Source of the DNA: Larimichthys crocea
Lineage: Eukaryota > Chordata > Actinopteri > Sciaenidae
NCBI RefSeq assembly: GCF_000972845.2
Contig: NC_040018.1
Location: 310,001 to 374,000, forward strand
Reading direction: 5' to 3'
Length of the DNA stretch: 64,000 nucleotides
The notes beneath the pieces are model-generated. The model worked only from the letters and a program-made list of their open reading frames with translations. It did no database searches and had not been told where the DNA came from. A program made the position numbers and the translations under genes. Below are positions 46,119 through 56,700 of this stretch, one piece after another (positions within the stretch are counted from its first letter, which is position 1; every line of letters begins with the position of its first letter).

Positions 46119-47460
46119 AGGTATCCAGCTCTGTCTCCTGTGTAGTTAATACCTAAAGGCATGAAGAAATTTGCATGCCACACCACCCATGTAAAATGTA
46201 ATGTTCATGTACCACGATTTCAAACTAAATGTCTCACTAGAGTAGCATGCTGTTCCATAGCGCTGGATTTCTAAGGATGAAATTAGCCCAGTAGCAGTCC
46301 ATTATCTTACGCAGCATGGAGTACTCATTTTTATTTATTTATTATTTCGTTCAAACACCAGTCAAGGTGACCTTCCTGTTTCACTGGTGTGGCCCCCAGC
46401 CTACATAATATCAGTGGAGTACTCTAACAGACGTTGGGTGTCAGGAGCAGAAATGAGCATTGGGGATAATAACCAGGTGTTTTATCCCATGTAGTGTGAC
46501 ATGATGAAAGATGATATAGAGTGTCTGGGCCACCTCACAGTCAGTGTGACAGCGGTGGTTTTACTGCACCCACACAGGCATCAGTGATACTGACCAAACA
46601 GAGTGTGCTCACAGAAAGTCTGCTTTACAAACCAGAATATTTAGAGTGCTTTCAATTTTGTTATTTAGATTACGTCTAGTTCAGGGTAGAGAGTCACACT
46701 AACTGAAACCGAACATGAAACCAAAAAAAAAGCAAAAAGGTGCTTTTGACTTTAGGAAGGCTTACCTGCATGTAGGACTACCAGATGGGGAGAATGCTCA
46801 CCAGCTTATTATGGAATGGAAAAGAAAGTGACTGAGTGTGAAACCAAAAAGTGTGGGCAATGACTGCTATGTTTTAGGTTAAGCAGCTATACACCACCGT
46901 GAATGAAGTTCCCCTGCAGGCATACTGCTGGAGCAGCACAACTTCTGTGCATTGAAACAGCCCAGAGATTTTCAAAAGATTTGCCTCCAGTGTGTCTCTG
47001 ATGTGCATGAACCACTGACGTTATGGAGTGTAGTGACAGTAACATAAGTGGAAACAGTCCATTAAGAGGCTGTAATAGAATGTCTTGACCCTTATTGTAA
47101 CCGAATAGAGATGTTTTGTTCAATCTGCTATTTTCTGGCTTTGAAATGGTCTTATTTCAAGACTAAAATAATCTGATGTGATGCAGTTTGTTTTATTTTT
47201 TTTTCCAAATGGATTCACACACAGTTAATTGTTGACACTCTTGAGACACCCAGAAGTCAAGGCCACATATGCTGTAATTCGGACACTGTAATAAACGAGA
47301 AGAGACTGACTTAACAAGACAGCTTAAAAATGGTCATGCATTAAAGAAGCAGAGGTGTAAAAAAACCCCAGCTAATTTATCTATTTATATAAAAGTTTGT
47401 TGTTTATTAATCACAGTAAAGACAGAAGATATTCATACTGTTAAAGCATTTTCACAACCC
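45613..47460. other. Non-coding with T tract and TATC microsatellite
   Basis: A T-rich tract (45887-45913, one C) and the TATC tract are listed or noted. The 92-codon open frame over them is repeat-derived. From 46.2 to 47.4 kb nothing is recognised. Confidence 0.4.
46032..46119 (+). repeat. (TATC)22 microsatellite
   Basis: Uninterrupted 88-bp TATC/CTAT run, the complement of GATA. Being long and pure, it is probably highly polymorphic. Confidence 0.98.
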
Positions 47461-48483
47461 CAAAAGTAGACACGCTGTGTAAATTGTAATTAGAAACAAA
47501 ATGTGATGATGTGCAGAACATTGAAACCCCATATATCACTGGCACAAAGACAACTTACTAAAAGAACTGAAACTGAGAAATTATGTTGTTGTTTCTTTGG
47601 GGGAAATTATATGCCCATTTTTAATTTAATGCCAGCAACACGTTTAAAAAAAAAAGTTGGGACAGTGCCAACAAAAGAGTTGTGAAATGCTAAAAGAACA
47701 CCTGGTGGAACATCTCACAATTAATTAGGTTAACTGGCAAGAAGTTATCAAAATGACTGAGAGCATCCCAGAGAAGCTGAGTCTTTCCAAAGTAAAGATG
47801 AGGAGCAGTTCACCACTCTGTGAAAGACAGCTCTGTCAAACAGTTTTCACAGTTTAAGAATAATGTTTCTCGATGTACAATTGCAAAGAATCTGCGGATT
47901 CCTACAGTACACTATCAGAATATTAATACTCAGAAGAAATCTCTGTATGCAAGGGACAAGGCTAAAAGAAAATGTATTAGATGGCTGTGATCTTCAGGCC
48001 CACAGATGGCACTGCATCATAGAGACGATTCTGTAGCGGATATCACTGGACGGGTTGAGGAACACTTCCAAAAAACCATTGTCTGTAAACACAGTTCATC
48101 ACTGCATCCAAAAATGCAAGCTGAAACTTTACCATGCGATGAGGAAACCGTATATGAACCAGATCCAGAAACGCTGTCGCCTTCTGTAGGCCTGAGCTCA
48201 TTTAAAATGGACTGAGGCAAAGTGGTAAACTGTCCTTTGGTCTGACGAGTCAAAATTTGAGATTCTGTTTGGAAATCTCGGACGCCCCGTCCTCCGGGCT
48301 AAAGAGGAGAGGAACCATCTGGCTTGTTATCAGCACAGAGTTCAAAAGCCAGCATCCATGATATTATGGGGATTTGTTAGTGCACATGGCATGATGGGTA
48401 GGGCACCGTTAATGCTGAACAGGTTTTGAAGCAACACATGTTGCAAACTAGACGTATTTTTCAGGGACAGCTTGCTTATTTAA
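47461..48483 (+). pseudogene. Truncated Tc1/mariner element with broken transposase gene
   Basis: The sequence follows a high-copy fish Tc1-like element in order: a leader with AATGCCAGCAACACGTTT, AAAGTTGGGACAGTGCC and GAACATCTCACAATTAATTAGG; then transposase coding sequence from about 47.77 kb in shifting frames. Recognisable coding pieces are CAAAGTAAAGATGAGGAGCA near the start, a helix-turn-helix region at about 47880-48000, and the catalytic segment W-S-D-E-S (first Asp codon 48244-48246), followed by GNLGRPVLRAKEERNH and VQKPASM. Similarity ends at about 48483, just before the second catalytic Asp (normally in a QQDNAKPH-like motif), so the last third, the DDE remainder and the right terminal repeat are gone. 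Several stops and frameshifts interrupt the frame (for example a TAA after K-W just before the DES motif). It is inactive and cannot be mobilised from this end alone. Confidence 0.85.
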
Positions 48484-50189
48484 CTATTTGTTTTCCACAG
48501 TAGATACACATCATCACAATTAGTCAGTTTACATTTGGAAACAGGTTTGTAAGATTCATATGAAGGAAGTCATTTTACAAATACAGTTAAAAGACCTACG
48601 TAAAAGGTTATATTTCATTATTTGTGTCATTTTTATAATAATAATAATATAACAATGGCAGAGAAAGAAAGAAGAAGGACAATTTACAGAGTAGTACAAA
48701 AAAAACTGGCTGCTAAAGACCAGGTTGCTCTTTGTGAAACACTTGAAACAGTTGCAGCTAGATCACAGGGAAACTCTGTCTAGTAGACACTCAGGTCAGT
48801 GTTAGCAGCTATCAGCATGTTCATGTCATGTTGCTGCTTATTTAATTCATTTTACAGAACTCAAAGCTCAAATCCCCCCAAACTGTCTTTCTTTCTTTCT
48901 TCAACAGGACTAGTTGGCTTATAATTCAGTATTGCATATAAATATGTTATCTGAAGCAGAAGAGTGGACTGTTTGCAAGTTTTTAGAACATCTCAGTGAA
49001 CTAAAGAAAATCATATTTATTATTGTTGCAGAATGGACATTAGAATGACTGTTCTCTAAATGGGAAAGACAGTTTAGCTCTGGCCAAAGGGTGCACTTAC
49101 TCTGCAAGTTGTACTTCACTCTGAGTGCATCCCTGTGTACATTTCATTAAGAGATAGAAATCCATGCAGGTCAGGGGTTCTATTAATGCCTCCACTTCCC
49201 TGAAGACTAACAACAACCACATATGGCTTACTTATATAATGCAGTTCAGTTCCCACCCACACTGAAAGACAGAGAAATTAGGGACCTATTGCTGCAATTC
49301 ACAATAGTGCAGCATGCAACAACTTTGCTTCCCTTCTTCCTCTATTCTATGTAAACACGTTCATATGTGCTCATTACCATCACAGAAGTGTAAAGGCTCC
49401 AACAAAGAAATTCAACAGATTTTAATGTGCACTAGGCTATTTTATGTGCCCTCACCATGGCAACGATCTCACCACTTGTAAGATCTGTTAAGTGTGGAAT
49501 GCGGTGCCAGCACAAGACGTAAGCAACGAGTGGTTGATTAGGACCCCTAGCCACTACCAACTTCCCAAATGAACTGAAAATGTGAGCACTCTTTGGCTAT
49601 CTTTGTTCTTTTTTAATGCTAAAGCTGACAACCAGGCACTAAGAAGACATTTTGGCTTCTTTTTTTTTTTTTTTAGAGCTATAACAAAGTTTAAGGGTGC
49701 TGGTAATTGTGACACTTCTTTGGAAACCCAGATTCAACACCACTATCCCAAATAATTTTGCAAGCCATCATTTTTATTCTTAAGCTGTAAAACATTTGAA
49801 TCAGTTTTCAATTGTTACAACATTAAACATTTCTAAAATACATTAACATACTGATACAAATTAACTAACTAATGACTCCATGCAGCAGTAAATGCTGATT
49901 GCACCTTTATTATTTTCTCTGAGCTCCGGTGCGGCCTGTTTCCTTGAGTGTGCAGGTAACTGATCATCTGTCCCAGCAACTACAGAACAAAACACAGTAA
50001 TGACGTCATACACACCAAGAAATGCTAAAAATACCTGAAGTGCCTATAATCATTATTTTTCATTAATAATGGGTCATGCAAGGGGTCTGTCTGTAAGTAA
50101 TAGTTCCCTAAACCTCTCCAGTATAAACAGGTTAATTCAGTTGTTGCATGCCTTTTTTTTTTATGTAGAATATCTGAAATGGGCACTTC
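48484..50189. other. Non-coding
   Basis: Small (TTTC)n at about 48885-48902 and a T16 run at about 49658-49675. No gene is supported. Confidence 0.4.
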
Positions 50190-50580
50190 CTACTCCCATC
50201 TGACCTGGAGTAATTGTTCATGTGCTAATATCCTCCAGACCTGACTATTGCATCTCATTACATTTTGGAATATGCAAGACAGATAATTTTCTATCTGCAA
50301 TTTTTGCTGCTGGTAGATTATTGCCCAGTCATAAAAAAAACAGAACATAATACTCCAGTCCTTGCCTCCTTGCCCTGGTTCCCCTTTAGGTATTGAATTA
50401 AATTCAAAGTTTTATTACTTATTTGCAAAGCTCTTGCACGTATTTACAATACAGATCTACTTGCACCCTATAGTACCATCATGCCTCTTCGATCCTCCCA
50501 GCAAGATCTTTTAACTATCCCACAGTCGCATCTAAAAAGGGCCTATAACCCAGCGAAAACCTCATATTGGCTTAATAGTT
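50190..50580 (+). pseudogene. LINE reverse transcriptase C-terminal fragment (Rex1/CR1/L2-like)
   Basis: Translation in two frames gives ISSRPDYC (usual form 'SSRLDYCN'), then FAAGRLLPSHKKNRT, then, one frame over, EHNTPVLASLPWFPFRY and IKFKVLLLICKALA, followed by PLRSSQQDLLTIPQSHLKRA. This is the conserved post-catalytic tail of non-LTR reverse transcriptases in fish ('..HITPVL.SLHWLPV.FRI.FK.LLL.YKAL..' and '..LRSS....L..P.....' ). A stop (after FRY) and at least one frameshift break it; the catalytic YADD region is not present. It may belong to the same clade as the ORF1 remnant at 34.4 kb, but the two are 15 kb apart and independent. Confidence 0.75.
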
Positions 50581-50589
50581 CTCTTAAAA

Positions 50590-50715
50590 CTATTTGTTGA
50601 CGCTATAGGAAACAAGGGGAGAGAAAGAGATGGAGAAGGACATGCAGCAAGGGTCCCTGACTTGAACTCGTGACTTTGAGTGTCAGCAACATAAACCATT
50701 AGGCCACAGGGGTGC
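50590..50715 (-). mobile_element. tRNA-derived SINE head
   Basis: The minus strand starts GCACCCCTGTGGCCTAATGG, a tRNA-like 5' end with an exact A-box form (TGGCCTAATGG). About 35 nt further on is GAGTTCAAGTC (B-box), then GCTGCATGTCCTTCTCC, the usual SINE continuation after the tRNA part. The internal promoter is readable. The tail joins the LINE fragment at about 50585, so it may have inserted into or next to it. It is not a functional tRNA gene: no acceptor-stem pairing or discrete 3' end is evident. Confidence 0.65.
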
Positions 50716-51515
50716 TTGTTGTTTAGTTTTTTAGCAGGTTCTTTGAGTGATTTGTCATGAAATGTAGCTGCTGGGCTCATTTTCTCATGAAAGCTGCTGA
50801 AAAGTTCGCTGCCAAAACAGTTCAGCGGGGTGTTTAGTGCCTTCTACCCAATGCATTCTGGCAGCAAACCTGCAAAACATAATTGAGGGTTAGTCAAGAT
50901 ATATAAAAACATAAATGAATTAATTTATTTTTTAGAGCATATTATTCCTCTAGTAGCAGAAATAATTCATGATAAGATCAAACATATTTATAATCAATCT
51001 AATACTCAGTATTACAACATATTTTACCTGATTACCCACTTATTACTACAGTTTACAAGTCTTTGTTAAAACTTTGTTATAAAACTCATGGTTGTTACCC
51101 TCTCAGTTACCGTCTTTACTACAAAAAAGAAAGATCATGCAGTATAAATTGAAAAAAATCAATGGCATGTACCTGTTTGCTGTTGACACAAGAATTAAAT
51201 AGGGGAGAAAAAAACATTTACTTTTGGAAGCAAGCTGTCAAGCAGCACAAGATTTCTCTCTTCAAAGCATTACAGGAGGTTTCATGACACGGAGAGGACT
51301 AATTGCTTAAATTGTGCAATTCGGAGTAACATTTGTCCTTTATTGCCACATATTTTTCTATACAAACAAGAACAAATAAACAAGAAATTATTATATTTAT
51401 GTCTGTGATCCAGGCAGTTCACAGTTTTGACACATTCTCTTACCTGTCTGAACATCCGAGGTGTTTCACTTTATGTCGCCTTAGGTTGTTATTACTGAGA
51501 TGTTTTAGATTTGGA
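50716..51515. other. Non-coding
   Basis: Nothing recognised. Confidence 0.35.
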
Positions 51516-51810
51516 TTATTTGCTCTTTTTCTGTGTGTGTGTGTATGTGTGAGAGAAAGTGTTTTGCTGTGCAAAGCATTCATCTTTCCATTTAAATCCT
51601 GATTTTATATCTGCAGTGTTTGAGGTATTAACTGTATTGATGTGGGCTGATTCACGCTTTCCATTATTATTGTGGACTACAGAGAGTTCTTCTAGTGGGT
51701 CTATATCGAGGTTCATGGCACTACTTAATAGAGCTTTGCGTTTAATAGACTCCTGGTCTGCTTGGTTGAGATGTTGCCAGTGCTTTATAGATTTTATTTT
51801 CTTCTGTACA
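51516..51810 (-). CDS. Unidentified open frame, candidate terminal exon or pseudogene
   Basis: On the minus strand CTGTTCTCCCTAG (acceptor-like, AG at 51811-51812) opens about 97 codons to a TAA at 51516-51518. The translation is hydrophilic and non-repetitive for about 80 residues (pieces: VQKKIKSIKHWQHLNQADQE, LSSAMNLDIDPLEEL, NTADIKSGFKWKDECFA). It then runs into a short (AC)n tract giving SHTYTHT before KKSK and the stop. The composition is protein-like rather than low-complexity, but no domain is recognised. A comparable plus-strand frame (51559-51852) overlaps it, so one of the two is a shadow. It could be an exon, an old processed or transposon gene fragment, or chance. Confidence 0.25.
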
Positions 51811-53319
51811 CTAGGGAGAACAGTCACAATCAGCTTGTTGGAAGTATTTTAATGTACACCCAATGGAGATTTACAGTAGAGAATGCTCAATGAAAGATTT
51901 CTTTTGTTTGTTTGTTTAGTTTAGATGAAAAATACCTTACCCTCTGAATCACAGCTAGTATGACAACCAAGAATGAATGTAATAAAATGACAGCTCATTT
52001 GAGTACTTCCATATCACATATGCATCATATCATGTTCCTATTGCAAACATAATATACTTAGGACTAAGCAGGATGACCACAAGCGGCCTTACAGATATGG
52101 ATTAGGTCACATTTTCATTAGCACCGATTTAAATATGGTCTGACATCATGGAAATGGATGTGTTGTTGAAAATGGAGTTATTTTAGAAACACGGACACAA
52201 TAACACTATTTCAGCCTCTCAATTATGTCTCATGTAGCTCCGGACTTCATCACTAGGACCTAAAATGCTGCCCCTAATGTATCTCTAAAACAATTACAGT
52301 GTGTTTCAGAGCCTAATGAAAATAGCTAGCTTTTTGGTTCTAGGTTTTTTTTTTTCTTTTTTATTAGATCAAACCAGCTATTATTTATAATGCTTCAGAA
52401 TTTGATAAGACTAATCTTGCACCATGGCATGCACAAGAATATTATAGATTTTTTTTTTTTTTCAAAGGACGAAAACAGTAACAAGCACCCAAGGTCGTAG
52501 CGATTTGTAAATATGGTACAAGCTGAATTTAAATGAGAGAATTTGAGTTTTTTGGTACAGTGATTATTACATTAGACAGATTCATGAGAAAAAGGCTGAC
52601 ACTGAGAGCTGACAGTCACACGTCTGTGCAAACAAAATTCAAATTAAAAAGGCAGATAAACACACACAGATTGTGTGAATTTCCAAGTTAGTTTGATGTA
52701 ATTCACTGAAGCTGTAAACATACAAAGATTTCTTTTTTTCTCACAAGGATAAAGAAAATGGAATTTGGTTGTCAGTAGTCACACTTTGTGCCAGAATACA
52801 CTCAAATGTGCCTCATATTAAATTTGCACTTAAGCATACCACAATGCATGGTAGGTGCTCCATTTGATGACTTGATCGTTTTTATTTTCAGTGCGTGGAA
52901 GGGATTTAATACATCTCCCACCATGGGAGTTAACAACAGAGCTGACTCCTCAACTGTTTGAAACTTACATAAATTGTCCTCTCTGTTTTAAAGCTCCCGC
53001 AGCCTCAGCTACTGATGTGTGAATGTAGGGCTTCTACTCCTCATGAGCATTTCTTCTGGGATATCTCTGCTCCAAAATCAATCATTTTTTTCCTGCCTAC
53101 ATTAGATACACCATTACTCGATTCGAAAACTTGATTCAGCTGCATTTCAACTAGTCCAGTAACGAGGAAGCAGACTCTCAGTAGTGTGGCCAGGTTTTTT
53201 GAGTGCACTGATTTTTATTTCTTTTTTTTCTTTTTTTTTAATTATACAGTGACTTGATTGAATAATCACTCTAGACGATTTTCAGAGTAAACAAATGGGT
53301 TTATGGCTGAATTTACACA
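51811..53319. other. Non-coding, repeat-poor
   Basis: T runs at about 52347-52356, 52448-52462 and 53219-53240. The stretch 52030-52330 is balanced and repeat-free, and might be conserved non-coding DNA. Confidence 0.3.
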
Positions 53320-53770
53320 GTCCAGCTTGGCATGTTTGAGCACTCAGAGTGCCAGATTATGAACACGCCCTGAGTCGCAAATGATAATTACAAACTATGA
53401 ATTCTCTGCTGTATCAGTAATCTGTTGTGTGTTCTGCTCATCTCTGATTGACGACTGTATTTGAACACGTCTCCTTTTTTAAACATTCACTCGTGAAACA
53501 GATCAATGACGATGATTGTGATCTCCAGGTATTTAGATCATGTTTTCTTTGTTCATGCAAATGCAATCTGGCGCCCTTTGTTAATGGCCAAAAGATTGTA
53601 TTCTCTCAGTTGTTGTTTAATAAAACAGATGTATCAAGACTGCTGTTCTATGGTCACTTTCTGGTGTGGGGCAAAAGAGAAACTTTACAGGCAAGAGAGC
53701 GAGACACAGTCAGAGACCGATGGAAGACAGGCGAATTTACGATAAGTACCTCTCTGAACTGAGGATGTAA
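53320..53770 (+). promoter_or_regulatory. Candidate enhancer-like block with SOX-POU motif pair
   Basis: Repeat-free, GC-balanced DNA. At 53547-53562 CTTTGTT (SOX-type) is followed after one base by ATGCAAAT (exact POU octamer). The canonical SOX2-OCT4 composite is the same two half-sites in this order and orientation with 0 or 3 bp between, so the 1-bp gap is atypical. A second CTTTGTT occurs at about 53576-53582. The 104-codon frame over this block starts at a non-ATG codon and I do not treat it as coding. Enhancer status is inference. Confidence 0.3.
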
Positions 53771-56700
53771 ATTGTGATTTGCAATGATACAGGGTCAAAT
53801 AAGCAAAGTCAAAAGAATGAATATCACTGAGAGGCAGATGAGGCCAGTTTTGTTTCGATAACACATAAATCTGGACTTGCAAATACCTGCCATGTCTTAT
53901 AAACAAGCAGTGGAACGTGTAAAGTTCCCTCAGGTGCAAACAAATACCTCTCAACTCGTGTTACGTCAACCGTCATCCGAATAATGGTTGAGCAATTTGT
54001 ATTTTAAAAAAGAGTATGTAACTTTCACTGCTCTAATGTTTTCACTCTCCACTTTATTTATTTGTTGTTGTTGTTGTTTTACGTACACGTTCTTCTATTT
54101 GTGAATAATTTGCTGTTCCTTCCAAAAACATTTTGACATCCTCACAGTTCAAACAAACGACGACGTTGTTTCTTTTCTACAGAGTTCATATATTTGCTGC
54201 TAAGCAACGCCGCATTTATTAAAAATAATTACTTTATCTTTCTAGACATGGTTGCTCTCTCGCAGAGATGCTTGACCTTCATATGGAACAGGATATGATA
54301 TGGTGTAACCTACATACAGTATTGCTTGAATCTCATTGATTTGCTTGTTTCTTACATGTTTGCTTGCTTCTCAGGCTGTGACTTTTTTATCCCAAATTTA
54401 AACATTTGTTCAGATGTGGTTAATATTAACAGTAATAACCTGTTTGTGTTCAAACTTTACAGTCTATAAGCGCTACAGCCAATTAAAGTAGTTCACCTTG
54501 GGATCCATCAGATGGCACTCCACTATCAGCATGCCCCTTTGATCTATCATAAACTTAACTAAGTTAGTAATGTTTTGTTGTTTCTTATGAACATGAAGGG
54601 CACTAGCATGCAAATGTGCTGTGAGTTTATAACCACAACAGACTAACCTGCTAACTTGTCACCCATGAAAGGCAACGGAGGCCCCCCAGTGTACAACCTC
54701 GTCTTATTGCCTACTATTTGGAATGCTTAACTTCAGCAGGCGCTTTGACAGAAGCTTGTAAAATGCCATGACCGATAAGATAGAAACATTTATATGCAAG
54801 GATATGTGGATATGCAAATGAATTGCAAGTCATTTGAAGTTCATTCAGACTTGTTTTTTGGGAAAAGTGACAGCCCTGTTTGCTTCTAACCCTCTAAACT
54901 TTTACTTAGTTGCTTGCTTCCACATATTTACTCATGTTACATATTGCACATGACTTGTCGCAGATATTGATTGGTGTTGCAATCGTGAATAGCGCTGAGT
55001 ATGCGCTACAGCCCCACCCACTATGCACTGCAGGTTCTGATGCTTTGATCTACCTACGTCTACATGGTCTGACCCAGGACCAAACACAACCTCCAAGACT
55101 TTTGGTGGTCAGTTCGGCAGGGAATACAGTAGCCTACCAAATACCAAGTAGATTTTCTTGCAGGATTTGGCTCCTACTATTCCAGAACCGAGTCAGTTTG
55201 GTTAGCTGCATGGCTGACCGAGCTAACGGTTAATCATCTTGGTAATGTAACGTTATTACTCGTTGGTACTCAGGGCCTTGCTGCTGTCAAGTAGTGGTTA
55301 GCTACTTGAGCAAGTCACTAAAACTATCTACCTCCAGCCAGAGGACATCAGAGGGAAAACCAGGAAGAATGTTCTGTATAAAATATGCTCCACATTCACC
55401 AACATCATTCAATAATGTTATAAAGTTCTGCTTTACCTAAAAAGAACAACAACTTTTTGTTATTGTTGGACCAGATAGTGGTGTATAGGTGACATATAGC
55501 TCCAGACATACATGATACAATTCATTGGAAAATGTTGCTGCATAGTCACAGGTTTCAACAAAAGGGAATCTGAAATAATTTCCTTACATATACAATCCCT
55601 CTGGACTGAATAATGGATTAACATCATGAAGTGGGCACATCATTTATACCCGTCCATCAACTGAAATGTTGTTAATATTAAACTTTTTGCTTCTAAAGCA
55701 ATTTACTTAAAGTAGATCATCGAACTAATCGAAATTGAGCTGCTTTGGTCTTTGGTAAATGATGTTAATAAAATAGTTAAACACTGATTATTCTGAAATA
55801 TTCTTATTGGATTTCTCTCCGAGTACTCGATTAGGTGAGAGGATGAATACTAATATCATGTCTGTATAGTAAATGTGATGCTACATTCAGGAGCAAGTTT
55901 AACTTAGCATAAACTTGGGGAACATAATGCATCTGTTTGTTTAATGTACAAACTGATGTCTAAAAATGACATTTTTCTAAGAATTTAAACAGATTGTCTT
56001 AGCTGTAAATACACAAATCCATCCGCAGCCCCCTTACTCTCCTAATCCTTTTGTGAAGGGAAAAATGTATTCCTCTCACTCAGTCTTTGCATAACAATTC
56101 AGTATTTTTGTATGGTATGACACTGCAAATTTCACAGACTTTCAGGAGATTAGGTTCTTCCATGTCCACTGTATCCAACAGTTTCTGGTTTGGTGGAGGT
56201 AAACCTCTAAGCCTTCAAGCTAAATGAGGGTGAAAGATGGAGTAACTGGCTTCGGTGTCACAGGGTCCATCGTTTAAAACTGGAACAAGTACATCTGTAA
56301 CTGGTCTAAATTCATATCTTATCTTAAACTTTTTGCCATGGTGCCGTGCCATTACACAGCAGCCTGTGGCTGCTAACCTTCCTCAAAATCTGATATGGAC
56401 CCCAGCACACTAAATCGTCTTAACTGTTGCAAAAGGAAGAAAATACAACAAATGCTCTATTCTTGAGTAGATCACTGGTGTTTTTGTTTTTGTGTTTTTT
56501 TTTTTTCCTGTGTAAAAAAAAAAAAATGAATGAAAAGATTCAGGTTAATCAATTTGGCTTGCTGACAAACCTAGTTATTCAGGATAGCCTAGTTCAAAGT
56601 GTGTGCACTGCATTACAACTACAGTATATTGGGAATGGACAGTTATCAGGCCTGACACCAGAGTGAAGTGGGAGGAACATGGTCAGGTACTCGCTGCACT

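Noticed and set aside
45867..46145. 92-codon frame with Ser-Ile-Tyr-Leu repeats
   Set aside because: Translation of a T tract and the TATC microsatellite.
50617..50715. A functional tRNA gene on the minus strand
   Set aside because: A- and B-box forms are present, but there is no closed acceptor stem or terminator in place and the sequence continues into a SINE body.
53448..53762. 104-codon frame over the SOX-POU block
   Set aside because: Starts at a non-ATG codon, no domain, no splice support.
54910..55233. 107-codon plus-strand frame in a GC-richer patch
   Set aside because: No motif recognised. The patch has inverted-repeat features that suggest an old repeat rather than an exon.
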